From assembly GCA_023228645.1 (NCBI GenBank), contig JALOAT010000081.1, forward strand, positions 1 to 11,500: a stretch of 11,500 nucleotides of DNA. The letters are read 5' to 3'. The position numbers and the translations under genes are program-made. Of the stretch, positions 4,610-11,402 are shown one piece after another; within the stretch, counting starts at the first letter, position 1; each line of letters begins with the position of its first letter. Under the pieces are notes generated by a model. The model saw only the letters and a program-made list of their open reading frames with translations, had not been told where the DNA came from and searched no databases. The stretch comes from Gammaproteobacteria bacterium (GTDB lineage: Bacteria > Pseudomonadota > Gammaproteobacteria > Thiohalomonadales > Thiohalomonadaceae).

Positions 4610-6207
4610 CAGGCCACCTCCGGCGCCTTGCTCCAGCTGTGGAACGGCGGCGGCGACGATAATTGCCACTCCAGCCCGCGCGCGCCCTCCCAGGCCTTGT
4701 CATCGGCGCGCACGCCGCCGCGCACCGTCGACACCACGATGTACAGCAGCAGCAGGTGTGAGAGACCGAACACGAAGGCGCCGATACTCGACACCATGTT
4801 GAACTCGGCGAACATGGCGTTGTAGTCGGCAATGCGCCGCGGCATACCGGCCAGGCCGAGGAAGTGTTGCGGGAAGAACGTGACATTGAAACCGATCACG
4901 TTGATCCAGAAAAACAGCTTGCCGAGCCGCTCGTCGTACATATGCCCGGTCCACTTGGGCAGCCAGTAGAACACGCCGGCGTACAAGCCGAACAAGGCGC
5001 CCGGCAGCAGTACGTAATGGAAGTGCGCCACTACGAACATGCTGTCGTGGTACTGCATGTCGGCGGGCACCACCGCGAGCATGATCCCGGACAGACCGCC
5101 GAAGGTGAACATGATGAGGATGCCCACGGCGAACAGCATGGGCGTCTCGAAGGTCATGGAGCCGCGCCACATGGTGGCGATGTAGCTGAACACGATCAGC
5201 CCCACCGGGATGGAGATGAGAATGGTGCCCATCATGAAGAACGTCACTGCGGCCAGGGACATGCCGATGGTGTACTGGTGATGCGCCCACACCAGCATGC
5301 CGATGGCCGCGATGCCGAGCAGCGCACCCACGATGACCCGGTAGCCGAACAGCGGTTTGCGCGCGAAGGTGGGAATGACGTGCGCCAGGATGCCGAAGGC
5401 CGGCAACAACAGGATGTACACCTCGGGATGGCCGAAGAACCAGAACAGGTGCTGGAACAGCACCGGGTCGCCGCCGCCCGCCGCGGTGAAGAAGCTGGTG
5501 CCGAAGTGGCGGTCGAACAGCAGCATGGTGATGCCGCCGGCCAGCACCGGAATGACCAGGATCAGCAGGAACGCGGTCACCAGCCACGCCCAGCAGAAAA
5601 TGGGCAGCTTCATCAGGGTCATGCCCGGCGCCCGCATGTTCAGCAGCGTGACGATGATGTTGATGGAGGCGAGGACCGAGGAAATGCCCAGCAGGTGCAG
5701 GGAGAAGATCAAAAAATCCATGGACATGCCGACCTGCAGCGACAACGGCGGATAAAGCGTCCAGCCCGTATTGATCTGGCTTCCGCCGCCCGGAAAGAAC
5801 GGCACCACGAAGGAAAGCGTCATGAGCAACGCCGCCGCGGGCAGCAGCCAGAAGCTCAGGTTGTTCATGCGCGGCAGGGCCATGTCCGGCGCGCCGATCA
5901 TGAGCGGGATCATCCAGTTGGCCATGCCCGCCGCCGCCGGCATCACCGCACCGAAGATCATGATGAGCGCGTGATTGGTGATGAGATTGTTGTAGAGGTC
6001 CGGGTCCACCAGTTGCAGGCCCGGCATGAACAGCTCGGCCCGCACCACCATGGCGCTGGCGCCGCCCATGAACAGCATGGTAAAGGCGAACACCAGGTAC
6101 ATGGTCCCGATGTCCTTGTGGTTGGTGGAGAACAGCCAGCGCTGCCAGCCGCGCGGCCGACCGTGGTGGTGATGCTCCTGCTCAATGGCGATGGCGGTAG
6201 TGCTCAT
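4609..6207 (-). CDS. coxA: Cytochrome c oxidase subunit I (aa3/caa3 type)
   Basis: This is the catalytic subunit: twelve membrane helices holding heme a, heme a3 and CuB, reducing O2 to water and pumping protons. The product is 532 residues. Visible ligands are H79 and H397 (heme a), H395 (heme a3) and H260, H309, H310 (CuB), with Y264 in HPEVY for the His-Tyr crosslink. The D-channel is intact: D108, N97, N115 and E262. Residues of the K-channel are replaced: A275 for Ser, V335 for Thr, I338 for Lys, while T328 is kept. The N-terminus carries a HHHH run (12-15). The ATG at 6207 has AGGGAG 7 nt upstream; a farther AAGGAG at 6235-6240 is not spaced for any start. The stop overlaps the next gene by 4 nt. 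Confidence 0.97.
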   Translation of the reverse strand: MSTTAIAIEQEHHHHGRPRGWQRWLFSTNHKDIGTMYLVFAFTMLFMGGASAMVVRAELFMPGLQLVDPDLYNNLITNHALIMIFGAVMPAAAGMANWMIPLMIGAPDMALPRMNNLSFWLLPAAALLMTLSFVVPFFPGGGSQINTGWTLYPPLSLQVGMSMDFLIFSLHLLGISSVLASINIIVTLLNMRAPGMTLMKLPIFCWAWLVTAFLLILVIPVLAGGITMLLFDRHFGTSFFTAAGGGDPVLFQHLFWFFGHPEVYILLLPAFGILAHVIPTFARKPLFGYRVIVGALLGIAAIGMLVWAHHQYTIGMSLAAVTFFMMGTILISIPVGLIVFSYIATMWRGSMTFETPMLFAVGILIMFTFGGLSGIMLAVVPADMQYHDSMFVVAHFHYVLLPGALFGLYAGVFYWLPKWTGHMYDERLGKLFFWINVIGFNVTFFPQHFLGLAGMPRRIADYNAMFAEFNMVSSIGAFVFGLSHLLLLYIVVSTVRGGVRADDKAWEGARGLEWQLSSPPPFHSWSKAPEVA

Positions 6208-6309
6208 GGACCGGCTCCCTGGATAATCGCCCAACTCCTTAACTGAACAATCCCCGTGCCATTGCTTGGCGTCTTCGCGTCCCGGCGAGAGTCATTCCCG
6301 CTGTTTTGC

Positions 6310-7422
6310 CTAGCGCGTCGCCCGCACCATGGCAGGCTGAACGGTTTCATCCAGTTCGTTGAACACCGCGCGCTCGTAGGTGATGATCGAGGCGATCTGT
6401 GCGTCGCTCAGGTGCGCGAACGACTGCATGGCCGTACCGGGCACGCCATTCACTACGCGCTTGAGGTGTTCCTCGAAGGGCCCTTTCACCACAGCGCTGC
6501 CCTTGAGTGCGGGAAATGCCGGCGGCATGCCCTCCCCGCCGGGCTGGTGGCACGCGGCGCAATAGGTCGTATATTCGGTCCGGCCGCGTGCCACCAGTTC
6601 GTCGCGCGCCCATTCGCGATCGGCACTGTCCTGTGACGCGAGTGCGGCCAATTGGGCCTTGCGTTCGGTGATCCAGGCGTCGAAGCGCTCGCGGCTCACG
6701 GCCTCCACCACCAGGGGCATGCGCGCGTGCCAGGTACCGCACAGCTCGGCGCACTGGCCGCGGAACACACCTTCTTTCTCGATGGTGGTCCAGGTCTCGG
6801 TCACGTAACCCGGGATGGCGTCCTTTTTGAATCCGAGTTCGGGCACCCAAAAGGCGTGCAGCACGTCGGCGGAGGTATGCAGGAAGCGGATGGGGGTGTC
6901 GGTGGGCAGCACCAGGCGGTTGTCGACCTCACGCAGGTAGAGTTCCCCGGCCTGTTCCTGAGGGGTGAAGCGGCTCTCCACCTTGATCCCTTCGTCCAGA
7001 TAGTCGAACTCCCACCACCACTGATGGCCGGTGATCTTCACGTCCATCATTTCCTGGTCAGGGACGTTCCACAACGAGGCGAGCACCTTCTTGGCGTTCC
7101 CCGCGATGGCCAGGTCCACACCGAGCACCAGCACTGGTACGGCGAGCCACGACCAGGCACCGTATTTGGAGGTATGAAAGTGCTGATCGGCGACATAACC
7201 GCGGTCCTTGCGAAAGGTCAGCACCGAATACACCACCGCGGCAAGCACCACGACCATCAGCACCGTGGCAATGCCCAGGGTCAGCATGTGAATATCGTAG
7301 ATCTGCCGGGCGCCGGCGCTGGCCGGCGACGGAAGATTGATGTTGAGGTCTGCATGCGCCTCGCACGCGAAGAGAAGCGAGCTCGTCGCGAGCGCGACGC
7401 CGCGTGACTTGCCGATCCGCAT
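6310..7422 (-). CDS. coxB: Cytochrome c oxidase subunit II with fused cytochrome c (caa3 type)
   Basis: Subunit II accepts electrons at the binuclear CuA centre. The 370-residue product has a signal sequence (1-24, cleavage near AHA/D, though LLFAC at 16-20 could be a poor lipobox). Two membrane helices follow (about 46-68 and 92-108), then the aromatic patch QWWWEFDY (134-141). All CuA ligands are present: H189, C224, E226, C228, H232, M235. A C-terminal cytochrome c domain carries CAACH (288-292) and a likely axial methionine, M332, making this a caa3-type oxidase. The glutamate normally three residues before the helix-II Trp is replaced (A89 or G88), and D103 lies within helix II. GAGGGA 6 nt upstream decides the ATG at 7422. 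It is the first gene of the operon, 102 nt before coxA. Confidence 0.96.
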   Translation of the reverse strand: MRIGKSRGVALATSSLLFACEAHADLNINLPSPASAGARQIYDIHMLTLGIATVLMVVVLAAVVYSVLTFRKDRGYVADQHFHTSKYGAWSWLAVPVLVLGVDLAIAGNAKKVLASLWNVPDQEMMDVKITGHQWWWEFDYLDEGIKVESRFTPQEQAGELYLREVDNRLVLPTDTPIRFLHTSADVLHAFWVPELGFKKDAIPGYVTETWTTIEKEGVFRGQCAELCGTWHARMPLVVEAVSRERFDAWITERKAQLAALASQDSADREWARDELVARGRTEYTTYCAACHQPGGEGMPPAFPALKGSAVVKGPFEEHLKRVVNGVPGTAMQSFAHLSDAQIASIITYERAVFNELDETVQPAMVRATR

Positions 7423-7428
7423 CGTGAA

Positions 7429-7434
7429 TCCCTC
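7429..7434 (-). promoter_or_regulatory. Ribosome binding site of coxB
   Basis: GAGGGA with 6-nt spacing to the ATG at 7422. It selects this start over an in-frame TTG six codons upstream. Confidence 0.6.
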
Positions 7435-7476
7435 GAACAATGCGCGTGCTCGCGCCGCGCGGTCCTTTGCGCCGGG

Positions 7477-7482
7477 GTTATA
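7477..7482 (-). promoter_or_regulatory. Possible -10 element of the cox operon
   Basis: TATAAC on the minus strand, one base from the TATAAT consensus, lies about 55 nt before the coxB start in an A/T-richer patch (7478-7520). No convincing -35 hexamer is found 16-18 nt upstream, so this is only a candidate. Confidence 0.2.
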
Positions 7483-7485
7483 GGT

Positions 7486-7781
7486 TCAGCCAGGTTTTTG
7501 AAACATAGTCCAGTTTTTCAGTACGGAAAGCCGGGTCCGGGAATCGCCGTCATCAGGTTTCACCTTGTTCATGCATAAGGCATCAGCCCTGGCGGCGCTC
7601 GCAACGACAACCGCCCAGATAGCAGACGAGTCCCCAAGGGCGCATGCCGTGTTCGGAAACGCGTTGGGTTCGATCACAGAAGGCGCCGTTTCACCGAACA
7701 ACAACACGGTGGCCGTGAACACCAGCAACTCCCGAACCACTTCTAGGCGAGGCCAATTCCATTGCGTTTTTGCTCTTCCAT
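7486..7781 (-). pseudogene. Possible frameshifted small membrane-protein gene
   Basis: An ATG at 7781 with a GGAGGAG site 5 nt upstream encodes only MEEQKRNGIGLA before a TAG at 7743-7745. In another frame an 84-codon frame begins at GTG 7740 with VRELLVFTATVLLFGET, a membrane-like stretch, and runs to 7486. Joined by a single-base shift near 7745 they would give one protein of about 98 residues with a charged N-terminus and one membrane helix. I recognise no family. It may instead be a 12-residue leader peptide plus a chance open frame. The 3' end overlaps the A/T-richer zone where the cox promoter is expected. Confidence 0.25.
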
Positions 7782-7954
7782 GACGGCTCCTCCGCGAGAT
7801 TCAGCCTAGCAGAGCACTCGGTCACTATCTGCGCATCGTGGCACCCGGCGCGGCACGCGCAAACACGATCAATGCCGCGTGCGGCGGCGGAATCGGTGGC
7901 TGCGAGCGCGACCCCGATGGCCCGTCGTTCGCTCGAACAGCATTACCGCAGCCA

Positions 7955-9034
7955 TCAGCCCATGGCGTAGCGCCGCAGGTCCTGCCGCTTGAGTTCGAGC
8001 CCATGGCCGGGGCGCGACAAATCCACATGCAGCGCGCCCTGCTGCGGCGGGCCTGCGCCGTCGAAGCACAGGGCCTCGAGGCGGGCGTGGTCCTGAAACC
8101 ATTCCATGTGTTGCAGGCCCCGGGTCGCGCAGGCGATGGGCAAGTGCAGGGCGGGCGCGGTATGACTCGATAGCGGGATGCGGAAGGCGTCGGCCAGTGC
8201 CGCAGCGACCATGAAGCCGGTGTAGCCGCCGCAGCGGGTCAGGTCTGCCTGTAGCACGTCAACGGCGCCGGCCTGCAGCAGACGATGAAAATCATGGGAA
8301 TTGCAGGCGTATTCGCCGGCGCTCACCAGCATGCCCGACGGCACGCGTTCGCGCACGAAGCGCAGGCCGTTTAGGTCGTCGGAGGATACCGGCTCTTCGA
8401 ACCAGTGCACGCCCAGCTCGGCGAAGCCCTCGGCCTTCTCAAGCGCCTGTCGCGGTGCATAGGCGCCGTTGGCGTCCACGAACAGGGCCGCCTTGCTGCC
8501 GATGGCCTCGCGCGCCACACGCACGCGCGCGAAGTCCTGTTCGGGATGCTGGCCAACCTTGATCTTCGCCGCGCCAAGGCCCATGTCACGCCAGCCTTCG
8601 AGACCCTCCACCAGATCCGCCATAGAGGCTGTGAACGTCCCGCTGCCGTACACCGGCACGCTGCTGCGCACCGGCCCGAACAGCAGCACCAGCGGCACAC
8701 CGAGCAGCCGCGCCTTCAAGTCCCACAGCGCGGTGTCGACCGCGCTGACCGCCGCCGCGGCGATGCCCGCCTGGCCCAGCCGGAGCGCGGTCTTGTGCAT
8801 GGCATGCCACTGCTGTGAGGGCTGCATGGCATCACCCCCGATGACACAACTGCATAGGTGCGCGTTCACCAGCGCCGCTGCACTGGCATGGGTGTAGCTG
8901 TAGCCGAATCCGCACACCGGGCCGACACGCGCCTCGACCACGATCAGCGTGGTCACGCCGGCCACCGTGCTGCCGTCCGTTCCCGGCAGCGCGTAGGCGG
9001 TTGCACCAACCTCCTCGACAGGGGTGCGCTCCAT
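7955..9034 (-). CDS. Mandelate racemase/muconate-lactonizing family enzyme (enolase superfamily)
   Basis: A 359-residue cytosolic enzyme of the enolase superfamily, which abstracts a proton alpha to a carboxylate with Mg2+ help. The N-terminal capping domain (about 1-120) is followed by a TIM-barrel domain. Catalytic features follow the mandelate racemase subgroup: K157-x-K159 (AAKIKVG), metal ligands D187 (VDANGAY), E213 (WFEEP) and E241 (AGEY), a D264/H291 pair (QADLTRCGG; SSHTAPALH) and a downstream Glu in QHMEW. The substrate is probably a sugar acid or related hydroxy acid, but the sequence does not decide which. The ATG at 9034 has GGAG 8 nt upstream; an in-frame TTG nine codons earlier is less likely. 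No transporter, regulator or other sugar-acid gene accompanies it here. Confidence 0.9.
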   Translation of the reverse strand: MERTPVEEVGATAYALPGTDGSTVAGVTTLIVVEARVGPVCGFGYSYTHASAAALVNAHLCSCVIGGDAMQPSQQWHAMHKTALRLGQAGIAAAAVSAVDTALWDLKARLLGVPLVLLFGPVRSSVPVYGSGTFTASMADLVEGLEGWRDMGLGAAKIKVGQHPEQDFARVRVAREAIGSKAALFVDANGAYAPRQALEKAEGFAELGVHWFEEPVSSDDLNGLRFVRERVPSGMLVSAGEYACNSHDFHRLLQAGAVDVLQADLTRCGGYTGFMVAAALADAFRIPLSSHTAPALHLPIACATRGLQHMEWFQDHARLEALCFDGAGPPQQGALHVDLSRPGHGLELKRQDLRRYAMG

Positions 9035-9200
9035 GCTCAATGCTCCAACGGCGCCGTCCAACAGGACATGAACCGCATAGGCTGCGTGCGCTCCGCGTTT
9101 TGCTCTTCCTCATCCTAGCCAAGCGCGCGGTGCTCGGGCGCTGCCGGTCAGAACGGGAAACTGCCAAGCGGTCACGGCGTTCGCAAGGAATAGCCTTGGA

Positions 9201-9216
9201 AGGCGGCGGGCCGCCT
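9201..9216 (-). terminator. Hairpin downstream of the DUF2254 gene (weak terminator candidate)
   Basis: AGGCGG (9201-9206) and CCGCCT (9211-9216) form a 6-bp GC stem with a 4-nt loop, starting 15 nt past the DUF2254 stop. No T-run follows on the minus strand, so it is a weak candidate. Confidence 0.25.
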
Positions 9217-9230
9217 CGTTATCCTGTGCG

Positions 9231-10595
9231 TTACATGTCTTCCGTCTCTGCGGTCTCTGTACCCTCTGCGCCTCTGTGTTGGGACGTTCCATTCTTGAGC
9301 AATGTCTCCACCGCCACGCACCGCGCATGCAGCTCGACACGCTCGCGTTCCACGGCGAGCCCCTGTGCGCCGTCCTCGTCCAGCAGGCGCAGGTGCATCA
9401 GCAAGCTGACTCTGTCCTCGTCACGGCTCACCACGCTTGCCACGTTCTCCACCATGGCCACCAGCCGCATCATCAGCGCGCGGTGCGGTCGTGCTGCCTG
9501 CCTCACCTTGTTGAACACCGCGTCGGCTACCTGCGCAAATCCCGCATGGGGCGCGATGATGCGCAGCCTGCCGCTCGCATCGCGGCAGGCGATGGGGGCA
9601 ACGGTCCCGCATGCCAGCACCCGCAGGGCCGCCTCCAGCCAATCGAGACAGATGAGCGCCGTGTAGGGGTCGTTGATGGCCGGCGACAGCGCACGTACTG
9701 CGATCTGTGCGAGTTGATGGACCGGATATTCCGGATCTTGCGTCGGTGTGCGCATGTGCCCGATCAGATGGCAGCGCGCGATGGCCGCCGCCACGTCGGC
9801 GCGATCCCGGGCAGCGTCGTGACACAGGCGACCGATGGAACTGCCTTCGGTGATGAAATCGCCCGCACGCTGGGAAAGTCTCACCACTGCATCGTGCTGT
9901 ATCGCAATGGCCAGCGCACGTTCGTATTCGATGGTCTGCAGGTAACCGGTCTCGCGCGCCAGGACAGGAGTCCATGGCCCGGCTTCATCCGGTGGACCAT
10001 CGTTTGCCGTCTCACGCCGGCGCTCCGCGTCCTCCGGATACATGCTGCGCAGTTTGGCAAGCAGGTCGGCGCCCAGGCGCGCCGCCAACCGTTCGGCCTG
10101 GAGCGATTGGCTGAGGTGATGAAACAGCACGATGAACGCGGTCAGACTCAGCAGCCCAAGCACTACCGCCAGGGTCACGGCGTACTCGGGCACGCCGTCG
10201 CTGCCGCCGGCGGCGTCCATGTTGCCAAGCACGATCAGGCAGTAGACGAAGGTCCCCACGAAGGTGCCCAGCACGAACTGGTTCAAACGATCACGCAGAT
10301 AGCTTGCCATCTGCAGGGCGCCGTATTGCGAGCCCGCCAAGGCCAGCGCCACCACGGTGATGGAAAAGGCCACCCCGCCCACGGTGAGCACGCCGTCGGC
10401 GATGGTGCCGACGATGGCGAGGGCGGCTTGCTTGTCGCCGCCGAACAGCCAGTCACCACTCGGTTCGAGGCGACGTGTCCGATCCAACGCGAGTACCACC
10501 AGCGCGAGCAGAGACTCCGCGACGATCAGCACCGCCGGCACGAGCCATAGGCCAGCACGCAGAATTTCGCGGAGGTTTTTCAGCCAATCCCACAC
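9231..10595 (-). CDS. DUF2254 family membrane protein
   Basis: A 454-residue protein with four predicted N-terminal membrane helices (about 15-37, 61-87, 107-126, 138-160) and a soluble C-terminal half. The motif RALSPAINDPYTA (301-313) and the preceding GGVAFSITVVALALAGSQYG (73-92) are characteristic of DUF2254, a predicted membrane protein family of unknown function. The GTG at 10595 is the only plausible start, since an in-frame TGA lies just 24 nt upstream; its ribosome site is weak. It follows the unknown gene at 10620-11108 by 24 nt, suggesting co-transcription. The last 17 residues (438-454) are encoded by a CGCAGAG-type short repeat (9231-9282), so the native C-terminus was probably different. 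Confidence 0.88.
   Translation of the reverse strand: MWDWLKNLREILRAGLWLVPAVLIVAESLLALVVLALDRTRRLEPSGDWLFGGDKQAALAIVGTIADGVLTVGGVAFSITVVALALAGSQYGALQMASYLRDRLNQFVLGTFVGTFVYCLIVLGNMDAAGGSDGVPEYAVTLAVVLGLLSLTAFIVLFHHLSQSLQAERLAARLGADLLAKLRSMYPEDAERRRETANDGPPDEAGPWTPVLARETGYLQTIEYERALAIAIQHDAVVRLSQRAGDFITEGSSIGRLCHDAARDRADVAAAIARCHLIGHMRTPTQDPEYPVHQLAQIAVRALSPAINDPYTALICLDWLEAALRVLACGTVAPIACRDASGRLRIIAPHAGFAQVADAVFNKVRQAARPHRALMMRLVAMVENVASVVSRDEDRVSLLMHLRLLDEDGAQGLAVERERVELHARCVAVETLLKNGTSQHRGAEGTETAETEDM
9241..9282 (-). repeat. CRCAGAG short-period repeat, copy 1
   Basis: Read on the minus strand, it begins CAACACAGAGGCGCAGAGG and continues with further CAGAG units spaced about 8-10 nt apart. 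It shares the CCAAC-RCAGAG-x-CGCAGAGG pattern with 11211-11240. It overlaps the 3' end of the DUF2254 gene. Confidence 0.65.
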
Positions 10596-10619
10596 AGCGC
10601 CGGGGCTGTACCGCTGACT

Positions 10620-11108
10620 TCAGTGCGCCGTGACACTGCGCCGGCGCCCTGGGTTCGCCGCGGCCCAGGCGCGCATGGAGGCGATCCAGTCGTCGATTCC
10701 GGTGCGCAACAGCACGGTCACTGCGGTGTTGTCCCCGCCCCGGGTCTCGATAGGAAATTCATGCAAAGTGCTACGGATCCGTGAGAGGAAAATCGCATTG
10801 GTCGCTATGCAATCGATGCAGAACAATCCCGGCGTGCTGGTGCGGGGTTGCTTGCGCGCCAGCCGGCACGCTTTCAGGGAATCCCACAACCGTTCCATGG
10901 CCTCTTCCTCCTCGCCGGAGCGGCGGAGCATCCACGCCACCCGTTCGGCGAGGAAATTGAGGTAGGAGGCCTCGCTGACCTGCGCCATGCGCCCGGGCAC
11001 CTGGACGATGAACATCTCCAGCCAACGCTCGCCCCCTGCGGGTACCACGATGCAGGCGGGCCGGTCGTGGGGGAACGGCATCGGCGAGACGACTTTTTCT
11101 TTAGCCAT
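10620..11108 (-). CDS. Hypothetical soluble protein
   Basis: A 162-residue protein I do not recognise. It has no signal peptide or membrane helix. An N-terminal beta-like stretch (PACIVVPAGGERWLEMFIVQ) is followed by a helical, acidic middle (FLAERVAWMLRRSGEEEEAMERLW). A conserved-looking core, LFCIDCIATNAIFLSRIRS, contains a CxxC pair. The end, DDWIASMRAWAAANPG, is helical. The ATG at 11108 is used because upstream residues are low-complexity and basic; an alternative GTG lies at 11177. No clear ribosome site precedes either. Position 24 nt before the DUF2254 gene suggests a two-gene unit. Codon use resembles its neighbours. Confidence 0.6.
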   Translation of the reverse strand: MAKEKVVSPMPFPHDRPACIVVPAGGERWLEMFIVQVPGRMAQVSEASYLNFLAERVAWMLRRSGEEEEAMERLWDSLKACRLARKQPRTSTPGLFCIDCIATNAIFLSRIRSTLHEFPIETRGGDNTAVTVLLRTGIDDWIASMRAWAAANPGRRRSVTAH

Positions 11109-11402
11109 GCACGCGGGCCGGTTCGAGGATGCGAACAACCATGGCCGAGCAGCGCGCGCAGTCAAGCGGTGTGTCACGATTTCGATGAATGTGCTGTGGC
11201 GGGGAATGAGCCAACGCAGAGCCGCAGAGGTCGCAGAGGAAAAATGTGGGGTTGGAAAGACACGTTCGGCCTTGGTGCGCGTGACCCGAAGCCTGGCGGC
11301 GCTGCGCTCGTCGTGTCTCGGTGCGGCAATTTCCTTGCTCGCGCAGGGCGCTGCGGGCGTCTATTAGTTAGGGTCCCAAAAACATTCATTCACGCCCTTG
11401 CC
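11109..11402. other. Divergent intergenic region upstream of ctaA
   Basis: About 290 nt between divergent genes, carrying a CRCAGAG repeat at 11211-11240. It should hold promoters for both directions, but no -35/-10 pair with good spacing is evident. A TATTAG near 11360 lacks a partner. Confidence 0.4.
11211..11240 (+). repeat. CRCAGAG short-period repeat, copy 2
   Basis: CCAACGCAGAGCCGCAGAGG followed by TCGCAGAGGA: three CGCAGAG units at about 9-10 nt spacing. The same consensus is found, in the opposite orientation, at 9241-9282. Confidence 0.65.

Larger units (their letters stand above)
7423..7954. other. Intergenic region upstream of coxB
   Basis: About 530 nt between the mandelate-racemase-type gene and coxB. 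It should hold the cox promoter near its low-coordinate end. The only coding hint is a small open frame preceded by a frame-shifted, well-translated start (see 7486-7781). Positions 7795-7954 show nothing I can assign. Confidence 0.5.

Noticed and set aside
6235..6240. AAGGAG as the coxA ribosome site
   Set aside because: It lies 27 nt before the ATG at 6207; the closer AGGGAG at 6215-6220 has correct spacing.
4864..6246. 460-codon plus-strand frame opposite coxA
   Set aside because: His/Gln/Asp-rich antisense image of coxA with no family features.
9276..10550. 424-codon plus-strand frame opposite the DUF2254 gene
   Set aside because: Antisense shadow; the minus-strand protein has clear family motifs and membrane helices.
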